Source of the DNA: Girardinichthys multiradiatus
Taxonomy: Eukaryota; Chordata; Actinopteri; Cyprinodontiformes; Goodeidae
Direction: 5' to 3'
Length of the DNA: 64,000 bases
Assembly: GCF_021462225.1 (NCBI RefSeq)
Contig: NC_061816.1
Location: forward strand, 1,310,731-1,374,730
Position numbers and translations under genes: made by a program. Every line of letters begins with the position of its first letter. Positions within the stretch are counted from its first letter, which is position 1. This document shows positions 22,195 to 33,418 of the stretch, piece by piece. The notes under the pieces were generated by a model that had not been told where the DNA came from, did not search any database, and saw only the letters and a list, made by a program, of their open reading frames with translations.

Positions 22195-22465
22195 AGAAAG
22201 TTGGAATGACCTAGTCAAAGTCCAGAACTAAATTATTGTTGGATCGTCCAAAGAGGGCTGTGGACAAGAGATGTTCTCCCAGTCTGATAGATATGAAGAA
22301 CTTTAGCAAGGCTGAGGAGCAAATATGGTGAAGTGAAGATGTGTGAAGCTGACAGACTCCAACCAAAGAAGACTGGAGTCTAAACTTGAACCAAAAGCTG
22401 CTTCAACAAAGTATCAGTCACAGGGTGCACATAGTTTTCCCCTCTAACAGATGAGTTTTTCAGTT
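22195..22465 (+). mobile_element. Tc1-like relic, transposase C-terminal and terminal region
   Basis: The plus strand keeps the series cctagtcaaagtccagaact (WPSQSPDLN-type block), then aagctgcttcaacaaagtat and gggtgcacatagttttcccc. These are the end of a transposase frame and the start of the terminal repeat of a common fish Tc1 family. All frames are broken. Confidence 0.6.
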
Positions 22466-23305
22466 GAATTGTACGAGATACTCGCTACATTATATGAGGA
22501 GAAAGTTTAATGATTTATCATCGTCTCATTTCCAACAAACCAACATAAAAACCTGGTATTTTAACAGCGGTGTGGAGACTTGAGGGTCACTGTAGAGGTC
22601 AGGTTTTTATTTTTATTAAACTAGATGTTTTGGACAAAACCTTGAGCTGAAACACAGGAGACAGGTTTTACTTTATTTTAATTAAGTAATGAAATTGGGT
22701 CAGGTTAACTTATTGTGTTCATTAATTTCACATTTTAAGCAATATAAATAATGTAATTTATACTTTAGTATTTTTTAAACACAGTCTGACTGCAGCAGCT
22801 TAAAGATAAGATGAAGAGTTTAAATCTGTCCTTGAAGCTCAGTAGAAGGAAAGGAACAAAGATGAGCTCCTGGTCTGTGTTGAAAGCTCACGGTTCTCAC
22901 TTTCATTTGGCTCTCCTTCATTTGTGATGGAAAAAGGGAGTTAAGTTCTCATTTGTCAGAGATGGAGAGCAATGCTAACTTACATCTGGGTTTATCAGTT
23001 CCTTTATGTTTCAGACAGAAATTAGTGGAGAGCTTCAGGACCTGCTGACCTTCAAGACATTTTTTCCTCCTCAAAGTTCTGGTTGGGATGCAAACCAGTC
23101 CTATAATCAAAGTAGACAAGAAAGAGGCAGGTAGGTTCAATTAATGAAAGATGAATATTAGGAACAAATCAGCCTAATTAAATTACTTCTGTCTTTCAGA
23201 ACAGGTCCATCTGAAATTCACTCCAAAAATATTGAAAATCATCTCTTTGTTGGATGTGTCTTAAGGTTTGATTGCTGGTACTCAGAAAACTGATCCTCAG
23301 CAGAT
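22466..23305. other. No gene recognised
   Basis: No supported gene. A short minus-strand frame near 22950-23140 lacks any recognisable domain. Confidence 0.4.
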
Positions 23306-23524
23306 CAAGAATCTAATCTAAAAGGAGGAAATCATCAAAATCTCATAAAAAATAAATACAACTCAGACTAAAAAAAATAAAACAATTAAATGTGGCTTAC
23401 TGAACATAAGATCTCTCTCTTCAAAGACTTTGCTAGTTAGTGACCTGATTTGTGACTTATTAGATTGATGTATTTTGCCTCACAGAAACCTGGCTGCAGC
23501 AAGAGGATTATGTTACTATACTGT
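23306..23524 (+). mobile_element. L2 fragment, start of endonuclease
   Basis: This matches the L2 at about 55943-56160, covering [11 protein letters not shown] and the [14 protein letters not shown] region (in the other copy [13 protein letters not shown]). It ends abruptly at ttactata, where hAT sequence begins. Confidence 0.85.
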
Positions 23525-25363
23525 AGGCTTGAATGGAGTCAAAGCCATTCTCATGCACATATGGAGGTGTTCATTCGTGAGTCTTGAACGGTATTTAGTT
23601 TTGATAATGTTCATTACAGAAAAAGCTGCTTCACAGTTGTGTGTGGAGCCAAACATGGTCAGGATGTATATGGCTACTTCCTTTAGACCTGAGAAGGTTG
23701 TTTCAGGGACCATTTGGAGACAGAAAGAGGGAGGGTCAGTTCTTTCAAACTGTTCTTTCAGGGCCACATCTGCTTGGAGATCAATCAAATGCATCTGGAG
23801 AGGCCCATGATCTACCCATTTAAAGAGCTGTGCCACTTCCTCCGAGAACTTCTTGACATCTGTGATGAGAAATGGGTTCTGCATGAACAAATTGAGCTGC
23901 GGTCCAAAGTTGAAGCTGTCAAAACAGTTTCTGAAGTTTAGAATTAGCTTATCAATAAAACCAACAAAGAAAGACACATCTCGCTCCCCCTGAACCTGTT
24001 CTTGTAGTGCTGGGAAGTGGGCACACTCTCCCTGCAGGTCTTCCTTGAACACCGCAAGCTTCCTCTGAAAGGAGCGGACGGCTGTCATCAGCTCAGAGAA
24101 AGAATTGTCCTTGGCCTGTAGTCTCAAATTTAGTTCATTCAGATGGGAGGTAACATCAACCAAAAAGGCCACATTGTCCATGTATTTCTTATTTTCTAAA
24201 AAGTGAGAAAACTGTTTTGCCTTGTGACTTCTAAGCTCTGCCAAAAAAGATGCAACTTCCTTCCTAAAGGAGCAAAAGCGTGCTAATACCCTTCCTTTGC
24301 TTAGTTATCTCACATTATTGTGGAGCAAATGATCATCAGCATCGGCATTAACTTCTTTGAGGAATTCTCTTAGCATGCGATGCTGGTAGGATGAGGATGC
24401 CCTGAGAAAATGGATCATTTTCATCATTATATTAATCTCCTCAGCATACGCATCTGACAGGGATGTGCAGAGGACAGACTGGTGAATGATGCAAGATCAG
24501 GATTGGTCTCTTTCAGTCTTGCAACAGCTCCTTTTTCTCTCCCTATAGCAGGAGCTCCATCTGTGGTTATGGAAACTATTTTTTTGGCTCCATTCCTCTT
24601 TCAGTTAACATCTCCTTAATGGTCAGGTAGATATCCTCTCCTCTTGTACTGGTCTGAAGGGGAGTGACACCTAGCAAGTCTTCACAGAATACTTTCTGGT
24701 CTATGTTGAAAAACCTGACATAAATTAACAGCTGAGCGTTGTCACAAATGTCTATGGACTCTTGCACAGCTAAGCGCATGGCTTCATCTAACTGAGATAG
24801 CAAATCCTGGGTCAATATTTCACCTCTTTTTGTTGCAGATGATGCTGATAGGGGAATTTAATTTATTTGATCACACAGCTCTTGTTTTTGTTTCCCTTCA
24901 AGTAGTGTTTCAGCTACTGCACTCATGCATTCTTTGACAACCCCTGCCTCAGTAAATGTTTTTTTGTGTTGACCCAAAATCCAAGCAACTCTGAGGGAAC
25001 ATTGATGAGCTCGTTGTTGAGGAATGAAAGTGTGGCTCAGGATCCTGGTGGACTGCTCATACTGGGCTCTCAGACAACTTATTTTTTGTGCTCTTACTTC
25101 AGCTTTGACTGGGTGTGTATGTTCAAAGCATTTATGTTTTGTCTCATAATGATGTTTCATATTGGCCCTTTTAATAAGTGCTACGGTTTCTGAACATATG
25201 AGACACACTGGTTTAGTGCTTCCAGGATGAATCCAGGAAGGATGAATAAAAATGAGTCTGTCCATTCCGGATTAAAGATCCTATTTTCACTGTCCACTTT
25301 TCTTTTTTTAGAAAGCGTCTGTTCCTTATCTATCTGTTTCTCTGTCCCACCCGTCTTGTTCAA
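23525..25363 (-). pseudogene. hAT transposase (BED finger, SCAND3/ZBED-like), broken in three or more places
   Basis: The N-terminus reads KRKVDSENRIFNPEWTDSFL. A frameshift follows, then a BED-type finger (PVCLICSE...KHHYETKHKCF) with the CxxC and HxxxxH ligands present. The central part (24576-24815) carries LAVQESIDICDNAQLLIYVR. The C-terminal part has the hAT dimerisation region ending STHNCEAAFSVMNIIKTKYR and SRLTNEHLHMCMR. This architecture is shared by fish hAT elements and by derived host genes such as SCAND3 and ZBED5. Frameshifts near 25245, stops near 24840 and the gap at 24250-24575 make it non-functional. Confidence 0.83.
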
Positions 25364-25793
25364 CTCTCTGTAGCACTGTCCTGACTTCCTTTCTATGGCG
25401 CAGTCATTACTCTCCCTTTCTTCATCTTACTAGTCTCTTTCTCTACTTTCTATGATGTGGCTCTCTGTATTTCCTCAACTTTCGTGTGTCACTTTGATTC
25501 CTTCTCGTCTGACTTCTCTGCACTTACTGCAGTCACAATGTTTACCACCAGGAATGCACAGACTTGTTTGGCTGAGAGCTATCACGTGGTGTGGGTTAAC
25601 TGTCATACAATTGGTCTGTCCTTTTCCGTACACACTAAGATGCTACAGTGAAGTCTATAAAAGCGATGAAATTTAAAATAAAAGCGCCCTTCAAGTTTTA
25701 AATATTACCCCTTTGATTTTCTGTAGGTATGGGTCCAGATGGGACAGCTTCTGGGTCCAGACCCGGACCGCGGTCCGCCAGTTAATGACCTCT
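23525..25793 (-). mobile_element. hAT-family DNA transposon, 3' truncated
   Basis: The 5' terminus on the minus strand reads CAGAGGTCATTAACTGGCGG (25793 downward), a typical hAT end. A BED-finger and hAT transposase relic follows. The other terminus is missing: transposase code ends at 23525 against the L2 fragment, so no 8-bp target duplication can be checked. Confidence 0.8.
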
Positions 25794-25794
25794 G

Positions 25795-26402
25795 GTATAG
25801 AAGATGAATGAATTGGCAGACAAGGTCGCAAAAGAGGCGACCAGACACATTTTAGGTGAAATGGATATCAAGGTCCGTCGAATGGAAATTGAAAGTTTCA
25901 TAAGAATAAAATGAGGGAAAGATGGCAAAAACAATGGGAAGAAGAGAGAAAAGGCAGCTGGTTTTATAGAATTCAGTGGAAAACGGGAGAAATAGGGAGT
26001 ACAGCAGGGAAGAAATAGTATGTCTCAGATTTGCGCACACATGATTAAATAGTACCTTATTCATCGTAGGAAAACATATTATAGATAAATGTGATTATTG
26101 TAGAAAAGATTAAACTGTTTAACATATTTTGTTTTATTGTTAGAAATATAGTATTGAAAGAGTTCAGCTAATTTACAATCAAATAGATTTGAATTATTAC
26201 AGACAAATTCAATATTTGATAGTTCTGAAGCTTTGCTAAACTATTTTAAAATGACTCGTTCATTTGAAAGGATATGATCGTTTTTTTTTTACTTTTTTAT
26301 TTTTGTATTCGTCGTTCCAGTAAACACTCCATACCAGTTGGTGGCGGTAATGCACATCTACAGGTATTTGCCAACCGCCATAAAATCCTACAAGAAGAAG
26401 AA
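25795..26402 (+). mobile_element. RNase-H-type LINE (I/Nimb-like) 3' end
   Basis: Directly after the hAT terminus the plus strand reads NELADKVAKEATRHILGEMD, the end of an RNase H domain. It continues with KGSWFYRIQ and a degenerate CDYC block (zinc-knuckle-like tail of I/Nimb LINEs). The 3' end is the characteristic ggtggcggtaatgcac and ccaaccgccataaaa sequence, finishing in agaagaagaaa. Stops and frameshifts are frequent. Confidence 0.7.
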
Positions 26403-27667
26403 AGGATTTCCGGTTCCGCTGGCCCCGCCCCCTCTTCCCAAACACGTGGATCTCTTCGAGTTTTTCATCCTTTGTTCCCTGTTCGTCAGCAGCCCAGAAG
26501 CGGGAGTGTTGATAAAGCTGTAAGAGAGCTGCAGCAGCAGCAGTTGATGAACTCTGGAAAGAAGTCCAGCAGCTTGAGGAACATCTGGTCAAAGAAACTG
26601 GAGGGAAGCAGGAGCTCAAACAGCGGCAGGACGCAGCAGAGGAAGAGACACCAGATGATGGATGATGTTTTCCAGCCCAGATTAGGTTTGGATGTTTCCT
26701 TCTTCATGCCAACTGTGTGGATGGTAGTTAAAGTTTAGGAGCCGTTTTCAGTCTGCTGGTGGATTATTCCTCTGAATTAGAACTCGTTGTTAGGATAGTG
26801 AAACATCAGCAGGAGCTTCTGGAGCCCAGCTCAGAAATATTAGAGTTTGAAACGACAGAGGATCATCTAACTGCGGTGAAGTGAGCCGACGATCGCTGAC
26901 GGTAGAAATCAGATGCGTCCATCCATGGTGTATTACGGTAGAGGAGCGGTATGGGAGCCGCTGGAAGCACAAAGATCTGTTTGTTGGGAATGATTACAGC
27001 TGCAGGAGTTTTGGACAAACATCTCATGTTGTTTCAGTTTCAATGTTTGAGGAAGATGTTTAATGCTACTTATATGATAAGTAAAATATAGTTGATCAAT
27101 AAATGAATAAAGTTAAAGAACATACGTTAAAATAATGTTATATTGTGACACAGTCGTTTATTTAGTCACCTAAAATTAATTAACTTATAAATTAACGAAT
27201 TCTGAGTGAATTAAATAAAAACAGCCACATTAGCAGTCTGGACTCATGTTTGGTATTACATTACCTCCATCTCCTGGTAGGTGGTGCAACCGTCTCTCTG
27301 CTATCTAAATGGAGATAATCTATTCAAAGTAACTTCTAACACACTTCCTCAATTTGCAGAGATAATCTGTAGGTGTCTATTTCTTCCATCTCCTGGTGTT
27401 TAGGTTCTGGTCAAGGTAGATGTACACTATAGGGCCTTGAAAGAGCTTGAATAAGCCTTGAACTGTTGTTTTATTCACAAACGTCATAGTATTTTATTCT
27501 TTTTATCACATAGACCAAACATGAGTTGATTGTAAAATAGACGAAGCAATGATACACTGTTTTCAATCTTTTATGCAGACACCAATCTTACATTTGTGGT
27601 GTACATTGTATCCTGCACCACCTCAACCAACCAGGGATATACGCCAGTGTCCTGTTTATAGACTTCA
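26403..27667. other. Possible 5' exon region of the zinc-finger gene; no certain gene
   Basis: A locally GC-richer start (ccgctggccccgccccctct) resembles a CpG promoter. A stretch near 26527-26660 can be read as a coiled-coil peptide (VDELWKEVQQLEEHLVKETG), but it has no ATG and an upstream stop. It may be a non-coding first exon for the zinc-finger locus downstream, but I cannot show splicing. The rest is featureless. Confidence 0.3.
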
Positions 27668-27835
27668 GTCCGCCCTTCAATTCAATTCATTTCTAAAGCG
27701 CCAATTCACAACACATGTCGTCTCAAGGCACTTTACAAAGTCATTTCAGTTGAATCATACAGTTTCCAGATCAGGTCCATACATTCTAATTAATCCTTGT
27801 GTGTATGTTAGTTTAGATCAAATATTCCACTAACA
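27668..27835 (-). mobile_element. L2 3'-end fragment, inverted
   Basis: The plus strand has ttcaattcaattcatttcta, then aaagcgccaattcacaacac and atgtcgtctcaaggcac. This is the reverse complement of the L2 3' end seen at 61545-61620. Confidence 0.8.
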
Positions 27836-27966
27836 ACCTTAATCAATCACAGTTCAGGTTCAGTTTTCTCTAAACTGCTGATCAGATGTTTTTCTCTAAT
27901 GTGAATCTTTACCAGCTTAGAAACATGAAGTTAAAGTTGTTCATAATGCATGTAATGTGTTTCAGT

Positions 27967-28150
27967 GCTGGGAGCAGATGTTAAAGAAGAGGCTCCTGAA
28001 GAACAGAGTCCTGATGTGGATCAGCAGGAGCCAGAGCCCCTCCAGATAAAGGAGGAACAGGAGGAACTCTGGACCAGTCAGGAAGGAGAGCAGCTCACTG
28101 TGAAGGAGGAGACTGATACCAGGTTTCCATTAACTGCAGCTCCTATCAAG
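27967..28150 (+). pseudogene. Truncated zinc-finger gene paralogue, acidic N-terminal exon only
   Basis: After a clean acceptor (gtgtttcag) the exon encodes GADVKEEAPEEQSPDVDQQE, PEPLQIKEEQEELW and KEETDTRFPL. This is nearly the same N-terminal segment as the gene at 36177. About 40 bp of upstream intron are also alike (aaagttgttcataatgcat). The similarity ends at CCTATCAAGAGT, where the other copy continues into its finger-encoding exon, and here the frame reaches a stop after about 12 more codons. No fingers follow, so this is a partial tandem duplicate. It could still be a used alternative exon. Confidence 0.7.
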
Positions 28151-28179
28151 AGTAAGGATTTGTTTGTGTGTGTGACTTT

Positions 28180-28480
28180 ATTAAATTAATGATAAGACGA
28201 GCAGGTTTTAATTGTTGGGATAATATTCTTGTGAGCTGCTTTGGAAGGCATCTGGTGAAGGACTTCTTAGATTTATTGGACACTCAACCCATGAACATAT
28301 GCAGACACTGGACCTTGTTTTATCTTATGGTTTATTCATTTGCAACTTGGAAATTGATGATGTTGTGCTTTCTGACCACATGCCTGTTTATTGATTTTAC
28401 TCCATTTACTCAACCTGTTGTACCATTAGACAGGAGTGGAGGAGAAATAAGCAAAAGTGGAAAAAGGACAAACTGTAAGT
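28180..28480 (+). mobile_element. LINE endonuclease remnant (L2/CR1-like)
   Basis: A shifted plus-strand frame reads HTLDLVLSYGLFICNLEIDD followed by VVLSDHMPVLL. This matches the terminal endonuclease blocks of L2/CR1-type LINEs (HTLDLVLS and SDH). Surrounding sequence is degraded. Confidence 0.5.
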
Positions 28481-28599
28481 CTCTTTTTAGATACTGAGAG
28501 AGCTGGTGTTGTTATCAGAGAGCTGTGGAAAATATCTTTTTCTGAGCTGAGCAAAATATTTCTGTCATTGTTGGTAACTCTTATAACCCCTGTGTTCTT

Positions 28600-29400
28600 T
28601 ATAATACAATTAAAGGGAACATATCGTGCTTTTAAATCCTTCCTTTTCACCCTTAAATCATTCAGTTGTGGTCTATATAAAGTGGAACTGCAATGCTTTG
28701 GTCTGAACTCCTTGTTCTTGTAGCTCCACAGGCTCCTCTTTTCCTCCTGTTCTGACGTATGTCTGAGAGCAACTTGTTTTGGTGTTGTCTCTTTAAATGC
28801 AACTGAGACACTTCACACCCCGCCTCCCTCCAGGTCAAAAAGCGGTCCACTTTAACCCGTTAGGCCATTTTTGTAGTTTGACAGCAGAGATACAATTATC
28901 TACACAGAAACAAGACAAATACGGCAAAAACATTAAAAACTGTTTATTTAATAATACTATTCAGAACATGCTGTACGTTTCTGTCCTCAAGGAGCTAAAA
29001 GCAGCACACAACTCTAACATCAGCAGAAGACACCATGCTACTGCTGTCAGAACAATGGCCAGGACGTCGTATCAACACAATATATTTATGTCTAAAATAA
29101 AGTTTGTTGACATTTTAGCGTTATTTGCAGCTTACCACTTTGCTGTGTCCATCGTTTCCATAGACAAAAGGCAATGACCCATTAATCAGATGAAGTCTTT
29201 TGGTAAATCCTTCTTGATCCTGGAGGAGGTTCCTGAAGGACTCGTCCTTCAAAAGCTTTGCGCAAACGAGGGGAAATTTCCCACTGATGTGGGAACATTT
29301 CCATGAAAAATTACATTTAACCAGGCACTTCAAAGAGGTTCTAAAGCTGGGGCACCGTGTAATAATTTGTGTGGGTTGATTCCGCAATAACCGAACTGAA
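28600..29400 (-). repeat. THAP-related dispersed repeat, inverted copy
   Basis: The sequence is the reverse complement of much of 34330-35120. Shared blocks include ggtctatataaagtggaact, tgcaatgctttggtctgaac and the segment around tgtctctttaaatgcaactg. A minus-strand frame near 29380-29121 resembles the end of a THAP-like domain (LVCAKLLKDESFRN, then HLINGSLPFVYGNDG). Confidence 0.6.
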
Positions 29401-29783
29401 CTTCTCCTCTTGCTTCGTAGGGAAACTTGAGCTAGGACTACAAAACCGCACCAAGAAATAAAAATGGCACATTGGTGTAATTGATGAGCCGGAAGTCCAT
29501 GACCTTATTTAGCTAAGGTCCAAAGCAAATACTGTGATGTGACAGTTGGAAAGCGTAATAGATGATAGAGAAAACTGATTGGATGGAAAAATATGACCCA
29601 AACAGAAAATAAAGATATCTTTGCAGCACCTAGAGAGGCTAAATTCAACTTTTCATTTTTGAAAAATCACCAAAACGTAACTTTATTATCAGACAGTTAG
29701 CCAAAAAGGGGCAATACAAACACGGCCTTTCGATTAGCAAATAACTTTTACACAAAAATAACCAGAAAACACTTCTCTCTATA
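29401..29783. other. No gene recognised
   Basis: AT-rich spacer ending in the TA target of the next transposon. Confidence 0.4.
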
Positions 29784-31393
29784 CAGGTCCTTCTCAAAAT
29801 ATTAGCATATTGTGATAAAGTTAATTATTTTCCATAATGTAATGATGAAAATTTAACATTGATATATTTTAGATTCATTGCACACTAACTGAAATATTTC
29901 AGGTCTTTTATTGTCTTAATACGGATGATTTTGGCATACAGCTCATGAAAACCCAAAATTCCTATCTCACAAAATTAGCATATTTCATCCGACCAATAAA
30001 AGAAAAGTGTTTTTAATACAAAAAACGTCAACCTTCAAATAATCATGTACAGTTATGCACTCAATACTTGGTCGGGAATCCTTTGGCAGAAATGACTGCT
30101 TCAATGCGGCGTGGCATGGAGGCAATCAGCCTGTGGCACTGCTGAGGTCTTATGGAGGCCCAGGATGCTTCGATAGCGGCCTTTAGCTCATCCAGAGTGT
30201 TGGGTCTTGAGTCTCTCAACGTTCTCTTCACAATATCCCACAGATTCTCTATGGGGTTCAGGTCAGGAGAGTTGGCAGGCCAATTGAGCACAGTGATACC
30301 ATGGTCAGTAAACCATTTACCAGTGGTTTTGGCACTGTGAGCAGGTGCCAGGTCGTGCTGAAAAATGAAATCTTCATCTCCATAAAGCTTTTCAGCAGAT
30401 GGAAGCATGAAGTGCTCCAAAATCTCCTGATAGCTAGCTGCATTGACCCTGCCCTTGATAAAACACAGTGGACCAACACCAGCAGCTGACACAGCACCCC
30501 AGACCATCACTGACTGTGGGTACTTGACACTGGACTTCTGGCATTTTGGCATTTCCTTCTCCCCAGTCTTCCTCCAGACTCTGGCACCTTGATTTCCGAA
30601 TGACATGCAGAATTTGCTTTCATCCGAAAAAAGTACTTTGGACCACTGAGCAACAGTCCAGTGCTGCTTCTCTGTAGCCCAGGTCAGGCGCTTCTGCCGC
30701 TGTTTCTGGTTCAAAAGTGGCTTGACCTGGGGAATGCGGCACCTGTAGTCCATTTCCTGCACATGCCTGTGCACGGTGGCTCTGGATGTTTCTACTCCAG
30801 ACTCAGTCCACTGCTTCCGCAGGTCCCCCAAGGTCTGGAATCGGCCCTTCTCCACAATTTTCCTCTGGGTCCGGTCACCTCTTCTCGTTGTGCAGCGTTT
30901 TCTGCCACACTTTTTCCTTCCCACAGACTTCCCACTGAGGTGCCTTGATACAGCACTCTGGGAACAGCCTATTCGTTCAGAAATTTCTTTCTGTGTCTTA
31001 CCCTCTTGCTTGAGGGTGTCAATAGTGGCCTTCTGGACAGCAGTCAGGTCGGCAGTCTTACCCATGATTGGGGTTTTGAGTGATGAACCAGGCTGCGAGT
31101 TTTAAAGGCCTCAGGAATCTTTTGCAGGTGTTTAGAGTTAACTCGTTGATTCAGATGATTAGGTTCATAGCTCGTTTAGAGACCCTTTTAATGATATGCT
31201 AATTTTGTGAGATAGGAATTTTGGGTTTTCATGAGCTGTATGCCAAAATCATCCGTATTAAGACAATAAAAGACCTGAAATATTTCAGTTAGTGTGCAAT
31301 GAATCTAAAATATATGAATGTTAAATTTTCATCATTACATTACGGAAAATGATGAACTTTATCACAATATGCTAATATTTTGAGAAGGACCTG
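29784..31393 (-). mobile_element. Tc1-like DNA transposon A, complete, 1610 bp
   Basis: Ends read caggtccttctcaaaatatt and its complement, flanked by TA (29782-29783 and 31394-31395). Each end carries a repeated inner motif (aaaattagcatat, about 190-210 bp in), an IR/DR-type terminal structure. It is nearly identical to the element at 57914-59523, which has exactly the same length, and to the shorter copy at 43894. Confidence 0.95.
30061..31065 (-). CDS. Tc1-like DD34E transposase, intact (copy A)
   Basis: The 334-codon frame has no interruption and normal length for a Tc1 transposase. An N-terminal paired-like helix-turn-helix (LKQEGKTQKEISERIGCSQS, residues 18-37) is followed by a second DNA-binding region with basic RKKCGRKR at 50-57. 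The catalytic domain follows with D148 (LFSDESKF), D238 (FQHDLAPAHS) and E273 (NPIENLW). The second Asp and the Glu are 34 residues apart, the Tc1 spacing. The enzyme would excise the element and reinsert it at TA. Start and stop sit inside the terminal repeats as expected. Of the three copies here this one looks the most likely to be functional. Confidence 0.95.
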   Translation of the reverse strand: MGKTADLTAVQKATIDTLKQEGKTQKEISERIGCSQSAVSRHLSGKSVGRKKCGRKRCTTRRGDRTQRKIVEKGRFQTLGDLRKQWTESGVETSRATVHRHVQEMDYRCRIPQVKPLLNQKQRQKRLTWATEKQHWTVAQWSKVLFSDESKFCMSFGNQGARVWRKTGEKEMPKCQKSSVKYPQSVMVWGAVSAAGVGPLCFIKGRVNAASYQEILEHFMLPSAEKLYGDEDFIFQHDLAPAHSAKTTGKWFTDHGITVLNWPANSPDLNPIENLWDIVKRTLRDSRPNTLDELKAAIEASWASIRPQQCHRLIASMPRRIEAVISAKGFPTKY

Positions 31394-31395
31394 TA

Positions 31396-31659
31396 TATGT
31401 GAATTTATTAACCACAATATTTCAACCTTACCGTCAAATATGCCGGTTAATAACATATTCTACCTAAGACTAGAAACACTCAGTGAACTACCGAAACTGA
31501 CCAAAGGAAAAATATTAATAGGAAAATGGAAGGTTAATCAATTGATGAGTAAATTGATGAGACAAGTGAGAAATTAGGATGAAATTGGGATGATCCCAGC
31601 TTTGGATCAAATGAGAATGTGAGGAACCATGATGAACATCAATTCCAGAAATAGCACTT
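31396..31659. other. No gene recognised
   Basis: Short unassigned spacer. Confidence 0.35.
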
Positions 31660-33418
31660 GTTGGGATTATGATTATTGATTAATTAATATTTATCAATTA
31701 TTATAATTAATAATCATAATTTGAGAAAATTGATTTCTTAACCAAAAATCCTCATTTATGAATCGAAACCAGAGATGTCTTCTGGGGTTGTAATCGTGGC
31801 TCAACGCCTTTTAATAATTACAACCGTTAAATACTCAGTAATAGTTGATAACCATTACCAGAGATGTCACTGTTTAATCAACCGTTTCTGCCGAACTTTA
31901 ACCTTATTTTGACTGACAAATCACTCTTGCACAAAATAAACACAAAACGCCTTCTCTTTATCTACGTAAAAATTTATTGAACCAATCAGCCTGATACAAT
32001 CAACTCTTCGATCCAATAATCTTCACCAACTCAAACATGCAAAATTCTACACAAAAGGGTAAAATATATAACTAAACAAAATAAAGCAAAACAGCAGTGG
32101 TTGTGTATGGAATCAACCAGCAGCTATGGCAAAATAAAAGAAGAATATGGTTGAACGAAGCTTTGGTTGCGCCCCTCCCAAAGTGTAGCTCAGCAGGACA
32201 CGGGCAGTCATAAACCTTCCCCCAGCAAGGTTGTAAAACCCAGAGGACAAAAGATCATAAACCCTTTTGGTGGCAAACCAGTAAAACATTAAGTTGAAGA
32301 CAAAGGAAATGGTTGATTTTCACCATGAAGTTCTTATAGCAGTCCAACTTTAACAGCGCACCTGCTCTCAGGTGTTCGCACAGTAAAAGCACAATCTTGC
32401 GAGACTCTGCGGCCTCGCAACACAACACTAATCACTTTCAAGAGAACACAGGCATGCACATACAATTCAGAACACATTAGACTCTAAGTGGCGATTCTAC
32501 ATCGCACTAAATCTCTACCCTGCCCAAGCTATTCCTAATAAAGAAATAAAAATAAAAGGTGGATTTTACTTGTTGAAGTATTCCTTCTGGGCGGCGAGTG
32601 AGAGAGAAAAAAAAGGCTGAACAGCTCCTGCGCGTCCGCAGTTAAACTCCAAGAAAGTGGTCAATCTCCGTCTTTTGGCCTCCTTGGCGAAAAGGAAAAA
32701 TATGATTTGACCGTCAGTAGTCGACTAGTACAAAACAAGGTGGCGATCCATCTCCTTGAAACCACTGTGTGGGTTTTTCTTCTGTTACGTGTTAAACTCA
32801 CGTCTTCGATTGGCAAAGGGAAATATCTGGCCTTCTTATTCCAGAAATGAAGAATCCACATGGGACCTCTTCTTCTCCCGAGGGATGCTTCAGTTGCTGG
32901 TCCGGTCTCCAGCGTGAAAAGCAAACATTTAAAGGGGCCACCTTCATTTATGCTTTCCCGTGACGTCAGACTTGGGACGCCCCGTCATGTCAGCCGCGGT
33001 GGCCGCTGGGATTCGTAATAGAGGCTATCCTAGGATACAAAATGGCCGATGACGTTGGAAGGGCATAGAGGCCTCCAGCAACGTGCAAATGGTCCAATAT
33101 TCAGCAAACAATTGGTCCAACACATTTAGCAATAAATGTTTGTCATTCAACCCTCAGGAGACAACTAACAGTCAGGCTAACCTAGCAGGCCTGCATGGCT
33201 AGGCATTGGCTTGAATAACTAGCTGATTGCCTTGTGGCTCGGACAATAAAATAAACCGCATGCGGTAAATAAGAGCTTCATCATTCTTTCATTGAGTTTT
33301 TGTACACTTTAATTCGATGTCTTGTCTACAGCAGCTAGCATTGCCAACTGTTCCTGGTTATATGTTTAATGACTTCCCTAGGGCCTAGAATTCTTTGTAG
33401 AGGACTTCTTGAAGGACC
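31660..33418 (+). mobile_element. Candidate long terminal repeat of an endogenous retroelement (tentative)
   Basis: The block starts with TGTTGGGATTATG and could end at ...GGACCA (33418). Three bases later comes TGGCGCCGAGGTTGG (33422-33436), which resembles a tRNA-Lys-type primer-binding site. AATAAA lies at 33245-33250. No second LTR is recognised, and the following 0.5 kb has only a short frame (about 33750-33948) that I cannot assign. The call rests on this end and primer-site geometry only. Confidence 0.25.
31666..31720. repeat. AT-rich imperfect palindrome
   Basis: The arms attatgattatt(g)attaatta and taattaataatcataat are inverted complements around an AT-only centre, able to form a hairpin with stems of about 17-20 bp. 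Confidence 0.75.

Noticed and set aside
30061..31065. Domesticated transposase gene
   Set aside because: The frame lies within complete terminal repeats and TA flanks, and near-identical copies occur nearby.
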